Shown: positions 40,997 to 52,520, counted from the first letter of the stretch. The stretch: 64,000 nt of DNA from Hippopus hippopus (GCA_946811185.2 OX328102.1:52491619-52555618); one strand, 5' to 3'. Numbers and translations are program-made. The notes: generated by a model from the sequence alone, not told the origin.

Positions 40997-41210
40997 AGGT
41001 CAGTCTGCGCAATCAGCGCAGGCTGATCTGGGTTGAAAATGTTTGCTATTTAGTTAATATTCTACTTGTCAAAGGACCAGTGTACCTCGTGATTTAGTCG
41101 GTTGTTATACAAAGAGGGAAATTATGCATCCATGATTATACGATGACTTGCTTGATATCATGCATTACAGAGAGGCATTAAACCCCCTTTTGCCAGAGCA
41201 TGGCTCATAA
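40997..41210 (-). mobile_element. MITE family A copy
   Basis: Minus-strand copy: ends ttgccagagcatggctcat (plus strand), with atttagtcggttgttatac and the hairpin gcgcaatcagcgcaggctga. Confidence 0.75.
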
Positions 41211-41426
41211 TTGAAATATTCTTTTTTCAACAATATGCACATCAACGAGGAAAGAGAGGAAATTGTTTGTGTGATACAATCAATAAAAAAACGTCAAAAA
41301 AGCCAACCGATGCTGTCATAGAATTGAAATCGTATTGAAAGTGGTGTAAAACACCTTAAAACCAAAAGTGCTGCCAAAAAAAAAAAAATATGTTCAGCTT
41401 TGCCGAGACAGCGACGATCACAGACC

Positions 41427-41498
41427 TGCCGTGACCAGGATTCGAACCTGAGATGTCACGGCCACAACGCGAAGTACTAACCACTATACGATCACGGC
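41427..41498 (-). tRNA. tRNA-His (anticodon GTG)
   Basis: 72 nucleotides fold into a full cloverleaf on the minus strand. The acceptor stem gccgtga/tcacggc is perfect. The D-arm is tatagtggttagta. The anticodon stem tcgcg/cgtga has one G-U and a loop ttgtggc giving GTG. The T-arm is tcagg/cctgg with loop ttcgaat. It resembles the animal tRNA-His consensus closely outside the anticodon and T stems. An A-run at about 41381-41392 on the plus strand gives a downstream T-run for Pol III termination, though about 35 bases away. It could be a tRNA-His pseudogene or SINE head; no body repeat was recognised. Confidence 0.75.
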
Positions 41499-41584
41499 TC
41501 TCACTGCTGAACTGATATAATCTCAGTCTTCGAAACTATTTAAACATGAAAGAAACAAACCCTTTGCTACACAATCCGGAGTTT

Positions 41585-41902
41585 CACCGCCCCTAAAGGA
41601 GAAGACTTTTGAAAACGTTGCAAGGAAAGGAGAAAATGCTGGTCACCAGCATTTTCTCTCTTTCCCACAATGTCTTAACCCTTTACCAGACGACACAATT
41701 TTACCCTGTCCAAATTGAAAGCATTTGCAGACGACAATTTCAATCCGGCTCAAATGGGGCAATTTTTCTTTGATAGGGTAGAAAACATTGTGAGAAAAGG
41801 AGAAAATGCTGGTTACCAGCATTTTCTCCTTTTCCACAATGTTTTCAAAAGGCTTCTTTTCCAGGGTCGTAGAAAGTCGGCATTGTGCGGTAAAGGGTTA
41901 AG
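41585..41902. mobile_element. MITE family B, two adjacent copies
   Basis: Two successive palindromic cores (ggagaaaatgctggtcacca near 41630 and ggagaaaatgctggttacca near 41800) with agacgacacaattttaccct and gcatttgcagacgacaattt between them. A typical, well-preserved family B arrangement. Confidence 0.75.
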
Positions 41903-41947
41903 GTTTAACGCCCTTTTCAACATTATTTCAGCTGTATCGCTGCATTG

Positions 41948-42171
41948 AGCCCGGCCGGGTAGCTCGGTGGTTAGCGTATCTGACTCGTGACCTGGAGGTT
42001 GCGGGTTCGATACCCGGTTGCGGAGAAAATTCTTTCCGGCGATTTTTCGTCTCTCACCTTTGATGCATGTAAGAAAAGTAGTCAGTGGCTTTGGAAAGAA
42101 AGTTTTGCCAGTACTGGTGTGAAAAGCCAGGAAACACATTGGTGCGTCACTGACCGCCATGATATGACCTA
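41948..42171 (+). mobile_element. tRNA-derived SINE, family S1
   Basis: Head ggtagctcggtggttagcg, B-box gggttcgatacc, and a body shared with 6793-7020 that ends accgccatgatatgacc. Confidence 0.85.
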
Positions 42172-42179
42172 AACCAAAC

Positions 42180-42430
42180 AAAATCAAAGCACTGCATCTA
42201 TCTGTATTTTCCTGCAGTTCCTTTTACCAGTACTTCGCATAATATCCTTCCCAAGCCACTGGCTGCTTTCCATCGCTAACCATCGGTGATCAGCGGTGAG
42301 AGAGGAATGAATCCTGTCGCTATGACTATCATCAATCCTCGGAAAGAAATTTGTCGAGTGGGTATTTGAACTAGCGACCCTTGTTTTCTCAAGTCCTGTA
42401 TGCTACCGACTGTGCTACCTAGGCTCGGCA
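42180..42430 (-). mobile_element. tRNA-derived SINE, family S2
   Basis: Minus strand: gcctaggtagcacagtcggt head, a body with ccgaggattgatgatagtc, and the tail complement of actgcatctatctg. It directly abuts the S1 SINE. Confidence 0.7.
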
Positions 42431-42784
42431 TATTCCGGCGCCCTGTGATAGTACTATGATACCACAATGACAGAAGAACAGAAAAGAAAGAAAATTCAAT
42501 TTTTCCTATATGCCAAATCTTTAAAATTGCACCAAATATGTTAAATTTTTGTGCAACTTCCAAAGCCACAGGTCCTGGTAGAAGGTTATCGTTTTAAGTA
42601 CTTAATCTTGACTCTGACCAGATTTTCAAGCCATGAGATAATCGCAAAAAATTCAGCAACATATTCTTAGTGTGTCCTACATAAAAGATGGGATAAAACA
42701 ATAAGAAACGGTACAACAGAAAAACGATAAATTGAGACAAAAAGATAAGTTTAAAAAAAAAAAACTCCGCTAGATTTCGTCTCA

Positions 42785-42893
42785 TTTCGTTTCGTTCTAT
42801 TTCATTTCGTTTCGTTCTCGTTTTATTCCCTTTCGTTGCCTTTCGTTGCGTTTCGTTTCGTTTGGTTGCGTTTCGTTTCGGTTCCGTTTCTCA
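42785..42893 (-). repeat. AACGA-type pentamer array, copy 2
   Basis: Inverted homologue of 18186-18300: ttcgttgcgtttcgtttcg and the shared boundary cggttccg. Confidence 0.75.
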
Positions 42894-42899
42894 CTTTAT

Positions 42900-43250
42900 A
42901 GGGACCCGAGTAAGTTTTACCCTTGGGGGATAGTCTCGACTATATAGGACACGACTTACGGGTATCATAGAGAACGATTTGATATACAGTGTAAGGACTT
43001 AAAACCTGCCTTGCGATGCGGTTTTGTGTATTTTTCTCCATGCTAGTTAACTAGCACGTGTTATGGTTAGTGCCGGAATGGATGACCGGACTGTTGCACG
43101 TTACAAAATTAGTGGCAGAGGTGGGATTAAGATAACTTCCGGACTGGAGCACAGGTGAACGTTGAGCGACAGTGTATCAAATCATATTAGACCTGTACGA
43201 ATTATGACGAGCGCGTGAGTGAACATCGGACTACGAGGTCTTGGCGAGGG
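42900..43250. repeat. repeat related to 47390-47710, with a 5S-like segment
   Basis: Shares agagaacgatttgatata, gcgatgcggtttt and tggatgaccgg..gttgcac..gttac with 47510-47690. 43125-43180 matches 47396-47455 in inverted orientation. The identity of the family is unknown. Confidence 0.45.
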
Positions 43251-44156
43251 AAAATCTCAAACTGATCGGGAAATAGTCACCGTTTACATAGGCGTAGCAA
43301 ACCCATAGGAAATTCATCGTTGTACTTTTTTAAAGCCCGATTCATTTGTATATAATTTATATTTAGAGTCAGTAAATCTGCGTTAATCTGAAATTAACTC
43401 CAGTAAACATTTAATAAACATTAAATAAACTCTACAATATCCATCCTTGATATGCCTACAGAAACCTGAGTGATTTTCACGTACATTGGGCTATTATGTT
43501 ATGGGAAAAGGAGCTACCAGATTTAAAGGTATAAGTGAAGTTTTCTCACATTGATGAACACAAAAAGATCTTATTAAATAAAAGTCTGTGCAAGTCAATC
43601 ATGTGATATAACTGGTATTGAAATGTCTTTTCTACATTACTGTATTTTGCTTGTTAACTGGTATGAGACAAACTTGGCTTGCTCGTGCATCCAATATACA
43701 TAGGCCAAGCCTATTTTTTCCTTTTTTACATGATTATTCTTTCAACACAACATCCAAAATGGCGGCGTCTATCGGTACGAGCCGCCCACAAGACAAGCAA
43801 ATGAAACTCGAACATTGTAGCGTTAAAAGGATAACCTAATGGTCGTTTGAGGCAACTAGTAGTCGTTTAATTTTGCCAACAAATCATTAAAATGTATAGT
43901 TGCTTACTTTGAAGTTGTTTGAATCTATGTTAAAAGAAAAAAGCGTCAAATGCCTATCGTAGTGACATTATCCAGTTCGTTCTCCAAACTTCACGTTTCA
44001 TTGACGTCAGTTCCCAGTGACGTCACTTTTCATTGAATTTGGGCACTCAGAAGGGGAATACGATTTCGTCAGCGTACTCATTTCGTTAATACATAAAACA
44101 GGGAAATTTCGCCGAATACACGTAGGAATGGTAAAACTTTGCAGTATAATAAATTC
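43251..44156. other. intergenic stretch, no gene recognised
   Basis: Nothing beyond short frames; one (43618-43839) has no recognisable feature. AT-rich. Confidence 0.5.
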
Positions 44157-44300
44157 GTTGTACGGCTAGATGGCAGGGGACTTGAAAACTTGTTCACGGC
44201 TGTTGCAAATCATGTCGCCACCTCGCTTTCGGCTCGGGGCGACATTATTTGTAACAGCCGTGAACAAGTTTCCAAGTCCCCTGCTACCTGACCGTACAAC
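44157..44300. repeat. long foldback, ~63-bp arms
   Basis: 44157-44219 (gttgtacggctag...catgtcgcc) pairs with 44237-44300 (ggcgacattatttg...ccgtacaac) with few mismatches around a 17-base loop. Probably a foldback transposon or the fused ends of one. Confidence 0.8.
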
Positions 44301-44433
44301 TAATAAAGTAACATTATTTATTTACAGTAACGAAATCCAAAGTTAGAATAAGTTATTAAAGTAGGTAAGAATGAGACATTGCTCATTCTAAGGTCATCTT
44401 GGGCGATATGCTGCAGAACATCAGGAAGAACTT

Positions 44434-44553
44434 GGACCAATTGCCTGACGGTGCCAGAGACCTGACAGACACAGGTCCAATTGCCTAACTGTGCCAGAGA
44501 CCTTACAGATACGGGTCCAGTTGCCTAACGGTGTCAGAGACCTTACAGATACG
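44434..44553 (+). repeat. tandem repeat, 40 bp x 3
   Basis: Units beginning gg(a/t)cca(a/g)ttgcct..., containing gccagagacct, repeat at exact 40-base spacing. Confidence 0.85.
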
Positions 44554-44825
44554 GGTCCTTTGAAAAGCTTGCGACAGATATCTTAAAAGCTAGGGGCATT
44601 GATTACTGCTCAAGATTAAGATAACGAAGATACAAAGATTTCAAAGGCAAACAGTGTATTTACCAGCTCCTCCATTTCTTTGACTTGATAATTCCATTTG
44701 ACAGAAAGATTCGAGAGCCTGACCAACATAGCTTGATGGTTGATGTTTTTGGTTCAAAACTACTAATCTGTAAGCATTCGGTGTTTGACTGCTTTCGGAT
44801 GCTGTTCTGTAACACTCATGATTAA

Positions 44826-44859
44826 AATAATAAATAAATAAATAAATAAATAAATAAAA
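44826..44859 (+). repeat. (AAAT)n microsatellite
   Basis: About eight aaat units. Confidence 0.9.
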
Positions 44860-45439
44860 AACGAGGAGAAAGGAGCAGTTTCTCATATTCAACGATTACT
44901 CAGCCCGATTTGATTTTCCAATTCGAGTAAAACCTAACAGCTTTATCAACCAGCCGAACATAGATTACGAAAAATAACGAAAACATGCGAAGGCTTACCA
45001 GTCTCATCATAAGCCCTTACAGGGGACTATTTAGTTTTTATGCTGCAAACAAAAAAATCTTGTAAAATACAGGTAAGTACAACAAGATATATTTTTCTCT
45101 GGAATCGTATATAATGCCCAATTTTATTCAATGAAGACGTGCATTTTGGGTGTTTGAATAAGGGGATGATCGTTTAGCATTCAGTAACTCTGTCTAATTT
45201 TATTACATAAGATATGATATCATCATAACGTTATTACTCTGATTTGAATACAGAACAGAACAGAACAGAATTTTATTGCTATAAGTAATTAACAATACAA
45301 ACATAAATGAAAAATAAAGTCGTGAAAGATAAACAGCGAGAAACTATTTTGTACATAATTGATATTTTGACAAAAAGAGGTATCGAAATCTTTAGTTCAG
45401 AATAAAAAATAACTTCTAGAGAAATGTTTTCGTTGCGGG
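44860..45439. other. intergenic stretch, no gene recognised
   Basis: Contains a short acagaacagaacagaa array near 45251. No coding signal. Confidence 0.45.
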
Positions 45440-45445
45440 CAGTGT

Positions 45446-45495
45446 AGGATCAAGATTCGACTGCACGTTCAGTACAGTCCAATCTTGATTCTCAC
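45446..45495. repeat. GATC-type hairpin element
   Basis: ggatcaagattcgactgcac pairs with gtacagtccaatcttgattc. Confidence 0.6.
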
Positions 45496-45627
45496 CGGCC
45501 ACAAACTATAAAATTTAATGATATTTTCTGGACGTTTAGCTAGTGTATCTAAAATCAAGAAAAGAAAAACAGTAGTAGGCATATGGGAATTTGGTTCTAG
45601 GTGAGAAATTTCAAATTAGCGTGCAGT

Positions 45628-45685
45628 GCAGAATCAAGACAGAGTTACATATTCGTGCAGTTCGGTCCTGCTCCACACTGGACGC
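45628..45685. repeat. GATC-type hairpin element, diverged
   Basis: agaatcaagac.. pairs imperfectly with ..gtgcagttcggtcctgctcc. Same context (cagtg..cacactgg) as its neighbours. Confidence 0.45.
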
Positions 45686-45789
45686 ACAATGTAGCGGTAT
45701 AAGCAGTTATAAAGTACCCAGTATTCATGTATAAAGACTGACGAGTTTTTTTTTTTTCAGCCAGTAATGTTTGACATACCAAAACAGTG

Positions 45790-45840
45790 TAGCGTCAAGA
45801 TCGGACCGCAAATTACTGCAATCCGATCTTGCTCCACGCT
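45790..45840. repeat. GATC-type hairpin element
   Basis: gcgtcaagatcggaccgcaa pairs with tgcaatccgatcttgctcc. Third copy within 400 bases. Confidence 0.6.
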
Positions 45841-46584
45841 TCTTACAATATGTATTTAGGCAAAACAGTAGAGAGATTAAGAGATTTTCTGACACACCAA
45901 TCAGGCATTTGACATTTTTAATAAAGGTGATATAGAGTCAAGATCAAATACAAATCCTCATAATCAACGCGTAACAGTGCCACAAGTCTTCGTGAAACTC
46001 TGTCACGAAATCTAAAATTACCCAAAAAGGCTACGTAACAAAGATACTTTTTTTTGTTTGTTTGTTTTTTTCTTCTTTACTGATAACTTGCCAGCTATTG
46101 GCTTACTGAATTCAGTGATAATTACTTTCTGAGTCGTTATTTATTGTCGTTTTGCATGACCTATTTTAGTTGACATAGGGCAGGTATAGAAACGATAAAT
46201 TTGTATTTGGACGATGTATTAAGATTAATTTTACATTATCCACCAGTTGCTCCTTTTAAAGCAAAGTTTTCCTAAACATCAGTTAGAATTATCAAAAGGA
46301 CGCTCGAGTGCATCTTAAAGCTAATTTACACGATATGTTTTTTCAGGGTTGATAAGGCAGGTTTTATTTATAGTACTAGTGTTTTTCACGTTTACACGGT
46401 ATGTTCACTAGATCCGCTTCATTTTATCTAGTTTATCTCTTTAGTTGAGAATTATATTACCACATGTAATTTGATGTTTAACCTTTCACAAAATGACAAT
46501 CCTTTACACATACCCAAATTCAAAACACTTTTGCTAACAAAATCATAAATGTGGGTATAATTCAGCAATTTGTTTTTGAAAATA
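45841..46584. other. intergenic stretch, no gene recognised
   Basis: AT-rich, with a gttt/ttttt-rich run near 46048-46075. No gene or known repeat seen. Confidence 0.45.
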
Positions 46585-46712
46585 TAAAAAACATTATGGG
46601 AAAATGAGAAATGCTTGTATCCAGCATTTTCCTCTTCTCCCTACAATTTTTTTCAGAAGCCTGGCTTTTCCAGGGTTATGTAAAACTCCAGATTGTTTGA
46701 TGAAGGGCAACT
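46585..46712. mobile_element. MITE family B copy, partial
   Basis: aaacattatgggaaaatgag, the atgcttgtatccagcat core and agcctggcttttccaggg. Confidence 0.55.
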
Positions 46713-47389
46713 CTTTACCAGACAACAAACAGACCCCGGCAGGTATAATTAATATCAAGATAACAGGCTGGAACCCACCGCATTGAACACCGATTGGTCC
46801 ATTCTTCATGTAAAAGCAGTGAAAATAGAGCAAGTTCTATTTACTCTGCTTTACAATTTTGCTAGCAAATTCCCCATTAAAAATGGTTTAGACGGTATGA
46901 TCTAGCACTTATGTTGCAAAACATTTGTAAAATCAAGTCGTGTAAATTGGCCTTTAGCCTATCAAGTATATATGTAGATTAGTCCACGTTCAAGGAAGAC
47001 AGGTAGAAATGAGGTAAATAAAACACCAATTCTAGTCATTTTTATTTTGGTAGATGTAAATCGACATTAACATTTTGCTTGGCCTTTTTAGCATTTTGCC
47101 CAAATAGGTTGAGAACGCCCCCATATCGAGTCCGCTACTCACTGTCGTCGTCCAAAGTTTTCGTACAGGTCTAATAATACACTGAAAGGTAAACAACTCC
47201 AAACGTATTTTCAACAACCCTGGTCACGGACTTCACGCCGTTTACAAGTCATTTTACAATCAATTTCAACATCCATAGTACCAACGGATAGCGGAAACAT
47301 TATTCTACAAGGAAATCATGTCAAAATTTCAGACATTTCAAGCTGCTAAGAAATATCTAGCTTGAAAGTGTCAAACAAACCAACTCGGA
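46713..47389. other. intergenic stretch, no gene recognised
   Basis: Short frames only; includes ctctttaccagacaac, a stray family B end (46710-46730). Confidence 0.4.
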
Positions 47390-47710
47390 AGTGTGTAATA
47401 TTATGATTTGAGACACTGTCGCTCGCCGTTCACCTGTGGACTGGATTTGCCTTATCCTCCTATGTTACCCTGGTTTATCTGTATATAAGTCTCGGCGTTG
47501 AGACTTCTCGAAGAGAAAAGTAATATCACGGAGAACGGTTTGATATATAATCACTTCAAACCTACTTTGCTGTTGAAGTAGACGTTAAAGCGATGCGGTT
47601 TGGTGTTACACTATCCATGAGCACTAGTTAAGCAGCGTGCGTCAAAGCTGGTGCCTGGATGGGTGATCAGGTCGTTGTGCGTTACACACGGAGACCGAGT
47701 TTCGATGCGT
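47390..47710 (+). repeat. repeat related to 42900-43250, with TATA-like and 5S-like segments
   Basis: Contains ctgtatataagtctcgg, then agaacggtttgatatataat, and a segment aagcag...cctggatgggtgatcagg. The last resembles the internal region of 5S rRNA genes and may be the head of a 5S-derived SINE or part of an LTR. Tentative. Confidence 0.4.
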
Positions 47711-47847
47711 GACTCCAGGGGCACGAATCATTATGGAAAGAGTATCACTACATAAATGCCCAACTGTAGAGAATGACATCCGTGGTTGGTCGTACTATTC
47801 GTGAAGTGTATTTATGGCTGTTAGTTCTGCAGTAAAGCTTAACTCTT

Positions 47848-48015
47848 TACCGCAAAATCCCGAGTTTTAACGACTCTTGACAACAACGTGTTTGAAAACA
47901 TTGTGGGAAAAGGAGAAAATGCTGGTTCCAGCATTTGAGTCACATTCAAATTTTAGTCTGCATATGCTTTCAATTTTGACAAGTCAAAAATTTTGTCGTT
48001 TGGTAAAGAGTTAAC
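47848..48015. mobile_element. MITE family B copy
   Basis: actctttaccgcaaaatccc, gggaaaaggagaaaatgctg and caagtcaaaaattttgtcgt. Confidence 0.6.
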
Positions 48016-49136
48016 TACTGGAAAAAGCCGCATTCTGAAGTAGTACAGATAACTGTCCCCAAAGGCGATGTTACTTTTGACTGGTCGCCTCTGGGTACAG
48101 AGACGATCAAGACAAAATCAGTTGAAAGCTACGCACCGATTTTGTGCGAAAGTTTGAACTCTCATAATTTTGCAAATAGAGCACAAAACTAGGATTTAAA
48201 CATACCTGTTGCTTGCGTATTTAATAACCCTTCGTTTGAAATACAAATATTTTCAATTTAAACGCTGAACATAAGAGAAAACCGTGCATTTCATCTGTTA
48301 CTCGAGTTGTTTACGTTCCCGAAAACACACAAAATGGCCGCCACGCACGATAGATTTTGTCAGTGTTTTTTCCGAGATTTACATGTTATAAACGACTTCT
48401 ACAAGGTCTTTAGGTAATGAAAGGTTTAAAAATTAGTCTTTGGTCACATTTATTACTACAGGTTAAATGTATTTCTCTGCAATACAGATTAAACCGACAA
48501 AACAGGAAGTCAGTATAGCGCTCTTTCTTTGCTACCGGAAAATTTACGATGGACTTGAGACGGTACGGTGCACAATAAATGTCCAAATATGAAAAAAATC
48601 ACCGTAGCGTCTCATTATTGAGATTACATTCTGAAGCAGAACTTCCGGCAAAAGCCGCCTCCTGGAGCATTACTTCCGGGAAAGATGTACTCTGTTGCTT
48701 AATTTTAGGGGAAAATTTCATTCTTGAGCATGACATCCGGAAAGAGTGCCACTATTGCGAAGTCTGACTTGTAGTCTCTCTGTAGAGTACAAGTTCCAAG
48801 GCATGTCTCACGGTTGCATTGAAAGGGCCTGCATAAGGGAGAGGGATATAAGTTAGCACTGCTTCAGCGAACAATGTCTTGGTCAAGGGAGACAAAAGGT
48901 CGTTTTGATGACGGCTTGCATTAAAATCAGACGGCATGGAACGCACATTCTGATCTTTATTCTACACTATATGGCATTTCATTCTAACGTGTTACTAAAT
49001 GGTATTCTACTTTACAGTCAATTTCTTTTTCGTTCTGCAGAAAAAGCAATATTCATAAAATTTATTGGGAAAGATTTATTAGAACACGCGCATCTTCGTC
49101 ATCCTGTATGTAAATTATGTTTAATGATCTGAATCT
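48016..49136. other. intergenic stretch, no gene recognised
   Basis: Short frames without domains. Nothing supports a gene. Confidence 0.45.
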
Positions 49137-49365
49137 TACTCCTTTACATGCCGACGAAATTTTCGACTCGTCCAAGTTCAAAGAAATTTGAGACGAAAAA
49201 TGAATGTGACCGAAAAAATAGAGTTTGCCTTAGAAGGAGCAAAAAAAAAAAAAACCCATTACGGTAAAAAGAGAAAATGTTAGTTACCACCATTTCCCTG
49301 ATTTTCCGCCATTTTTTATATAAGCCTATTTCCTGAAGGTGGTAAACACGGAATCGTTTAGGAAA
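49137..49365. mobile_element. MITE family B copy, diverged
   Basis: actcctttacatgccgacg, aaaagagaaaatgttagtta and ccaccatttccctgattttc. Confidence 0.5.
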
Positions 49366-50080
49366 AATGTAAAATATTGACGAATGAAATGCAGGAACAT
49401 ACTGGAGTGAGAAGCAAATCTCCGTGGCTCATTGGTTAAATTGATCATTTTCTAAACAGGAAAATTTGGCTCCATCCCTACTGGAGGCTTGTGTCACGTT
49501 AGAGTGTCCACTGGTAAGATACTGTAGAGGGCCAGTCTAATAAGTTAAGCCAATGAAGTAAATACATGAATTAGTGAGCTGTCGCCGGGCTGATGACTTT
49601 AATATTCTTGAAAACAACGTAAAACCTTACTTTAAAAAAGGGGAATCATATGGCAAAAAAAAAAGAGAAAATACCTGCAAAGTATGGACCTTATGACTTC
49701 CTTGCACTAATTGAATATGGAATTTACCCGGAACGCATAGCTCATTCTATTGCAGATTTTTCCCCATCCATCAATTAAAGCTTATTGGAAAGGTCAAATT
49801 CGCATTTTTCATTAAATGAAAATCATACGAAATAATGAAATTATGAAAACGTCTGTTATTGCAATGGTAATGACGGTCATGAAGATAAATGATTATCATA
49901 ATGATGATGATACCACCACCGCTACAACTTTGTTTTATTATAATTACAAGGGAAGGAAAAAAATCTTTCAAAAATTGTATTTAAACACGTCGTGGGTCAA
50001 ATACAATTGAAAAGTATACTTACGTAGATACTGCAGATTCACGTCTGTATCGGCAAAATATCTTGCTAACTATCTAATAG
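49366..50080. other. intergenic stretch with a degenerate tRNA-like SINE
   Basis: 49415-49590 has ccgtggctcattggttaaat and a tail-like actggtaagatactg segment, a decayed tRNA-derived SINE at best. No gene seen. Confidence 0.4.
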
Positions 50081-50082
50081 AT

Positions 50083-50132
50083 CAAAGATCAGAGTACACG
50101 TTCATGCAATCTGATCTTGATCAACAGTCTGC
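50083..50132. repeat. GATC-type hairpin element
   Basis: gatcaaagatcagagtacac pairs imperfectly with tgcaatctgatcttgatc. Confidence 0.55.
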
Positions 50133-50210
50133 AAAAGATTGTCCCACAACATCCTAAGAATTACATAACAGAAGTAAAACGCTTTTTTCAACAGAGAAAA
50201 GCGCTAATAA

Positions 50211-50470
50211 ATGAGCCATGCTCTGGCAAAAGGGGGCTTAATGCATCTCCGTGATCCATTATACCAAGCAAGACATCACATAATTATAGATGCATTCAAA
50301 TTCACTTAGTCTAAAGAATGACTGAATCTGGAGTGGTCCTTTGACATACAGAAAATTGACCAATAGCGAAAAGTTTCGGCCCAGGTCAGTCTGCACGGAT
50401 TGTGCAGGCTGACCTGGGCCGATCCTTTTCGCAGATGCATTAAGCCCCCTTTTCACAGAGCATGGCTCAT
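50211..50470 (+). mobile_element. MITE family A copy, well preserved
   Basis: Ends aatgagccatgctctggc and gagcatggctcatt are inverted repeats. The interior holds a central hairpin (ggtcagtctgcacgg / gtgcaggctgacc) and the full set of family markers, so this is a useful reference copy. Confidence 0.85.
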
Positions 50471-50947
50471 TCATGTATATCGGCTCTAACCTAAAATCTA
50501 ATGCATTAGCATACTTTTGTAGGCGCAAGGTTGCCATACGTCTTCCATTTGTTATCAATGTAAAATTAATTTCTCCTAAACCTGATCTTATTTCCTCAAG
50601 CGTTTGTCTACATTACAATACCTGACGAAGATGAATCGGTGATATATTGAATTTGGCTTACTACTTCGTAAAATCCAATCTTTTCCTCGTAAATTCTTTA
50701 GAAAAAACAGAACAAAACATCGTTTATTTGACAAAAACTACATAGTTTATAGTCATACATATTGTAAATATTCTAAAATATACGCATTTAGTTACCCGAG
50801 TTCTTTCAGTTTACTATTTATAAATCCTAACGATATATAACCAATTACTAAATAAGTGAAAAAGTGAAAGAGATATAGAACGAATTTAAAAGCTGATCTT
50901 CGTTTGAATATTCAGTCAGAGTTTGGGGTAATGAGGCTGAAGCTTCT

Positions 50948-51195
50948 TAACCCGTTACCACGCCATTTTGTGCTTTAACGACCCTTGGAAAAGAAGGTTT
51001 TTCAAAACATTGAGAGAAAAAGAGAATATGCTGCTAACCAACATTTTCTCTCTATAGCATTTTCTCCTTCCTTCACAGTGTTTTCTACTTTTATTCAAAG
51101 AAAAATCCCATCGTTTCAGTCATATTAAATTTGTCGTCTGCAAATGCTTCCAATTTGCACAAGTCCAAAATTTTGTCGTCTGGTAAAGGTTTAAA
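50948..51195. mobile_element. MITE family B copy
   Basis: aacccgttaccacgccattt, aacattgagagaaaaagaga, then attttctccttccttcacag and caaaattttgtcgtctggta. Confidence 0.6.
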
Positions 51196-51436
51196 AACAT
51201 CTTGACAAAAATATGTAGTTGCTTCTCGCTTTCGGTCATGACGCTTTTCAAACACTCGTATGCAGAAGGTGTTATAGTTATATGAACTGGAAAAGGGTGT
51301 TTCATTTTCTGACTGTCACGCTTCCCATTTCCACTTTGTTAGGGTGATCTTTTCAAAATGTTTCCGCACACCAATAAATTTTGTCAAAAACTATCATTTA
51401 TGCATCGTACGGTAATAAATCATAGAACTTCATTAA

Positions 51437-52040
51437 GCCTTGGTCACACCGAGCTAACGGACGAGTAACGGATAAAAAATCATTTTATCCGTTCGTGTCC
51501 GTTCGTATCCGTTTTATGTCCGTTTCTTATCCGGTGAATCCGCTACTTGTACGGCGATGTCCGGCGATGTCCGTTCCGTCCGGTGGGAAGTTTTGAGCAT
51601 GTTCAAAACTTTCCACCGGACAAAACGGACAGAGACATGCAAATGATAGACTTTGGATGCATCTGACAATTTATACCCTCGGCATGTCACGTGACCGGTA
51701 CGTTCCTCGTACGTTGGTGTTCGGTACATTTCCGTTCATCGTACGTTTTGTCCGGTTCTCATGCGTTGCACTTCCGTTTTATCCGGTACAAGTCCCTTAC
51801 TCGTACAGTGATACCCGTTAATAGACCGTTTATTATCCTGTACATATCCGTTAAACGTGCGTTTTTTTCCGTTACACGTGCGGTACTCGTGCGGTCATTG
51901 TGTGGCTTCCTCGCTCCACACACCGATCGCGTGAGCCTCGAGCGGCTGAGGAGATGAATTTTGTCACCGGATAACCAAATTCTGCATGTTTTTGTCCGTT
52001 TCCCCCCCGTTACATATCCGTTAGCCGGTCTGACCAAGCC
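51437..52040. mobile_element. foldback/MITE with CCTTGGTCA-type termini, ~604 bp
   Basis: The left end gccttggtcacaccgagcta and the right-end complement ggcttggtcagaccggctaa are inverted repeats continuing into aacgga..taacgg. The interior is built of many tccgt/cgtac/cggta motifs on both strands plus an internal palindrome (ccggtgggaagttttgagca / its complement at 51580-51619). No coding capacity. Confidence 0.75.
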
Positions 52041-52054
52041 TTTATGTTCACATT

Positions 52055-52520
52055 AATGAGCATTGTTCTGTGAAAAGGGGGCTTGGTGCATCGACGAAAA
52101 GTATCGATCCAGGTCAGCCTGCGCAGATTGCGCAGGCTGACCAGGCTCGAAACTTTTTGCTATCGGTCAATTCTCTGCATGTCAAATGACTATTCTACCT
52201 CATGATTTAGTCGGTTGTGAGACAAAAATGGATTTTGTGGATCCAAAATTATCCTGGTGACTTAGTTTAAACATATTTATTTTACAACTTATACTAATCT
52301 CTCTCGATTCTTCTTCCTGGGATCTACACCAGTACTCACGCCGAATGTGTGGGCCAATGAACAACCCCAAAGTTGACACCCGCTCCCGGGTATCGAACTC
52401 GGCATCTTATGGTTACGAGGTCGACCCTCTACCTCACAACCACGGACATCACCTGATGACTTGCTTGGTTTAATGCGTCACAAAGATGAATTAAAGCCCC
52501 GTTTTCAAGAGCGTAGCTCA
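52055..52520 (-). mobile_element. MITE family A copy, interrupted by a SINE
   Basis: Family A ends aatgagcattgttctgtg and agcgtagctcaaat. Central hairpin ggtcagcctgcgcagattgc. Its sequence breaks near 52262 and resumes near 52450 (gatgacttgcttgg). Confidence 0.7.
52262..52446 (-). mobile_element. tRNA-derived SINE inside family A copy
   Basis: Minus strand: ccgtggttgtgaggtagagg head and a B-box-like gagttcgatacccgggag, then a short body to an AT-rich tail. Confidence 0.65.

Noticed and set aside
51691..51957. 88-codon frame as a gene
   Set aside because: Lies within the repetitive foldback element.
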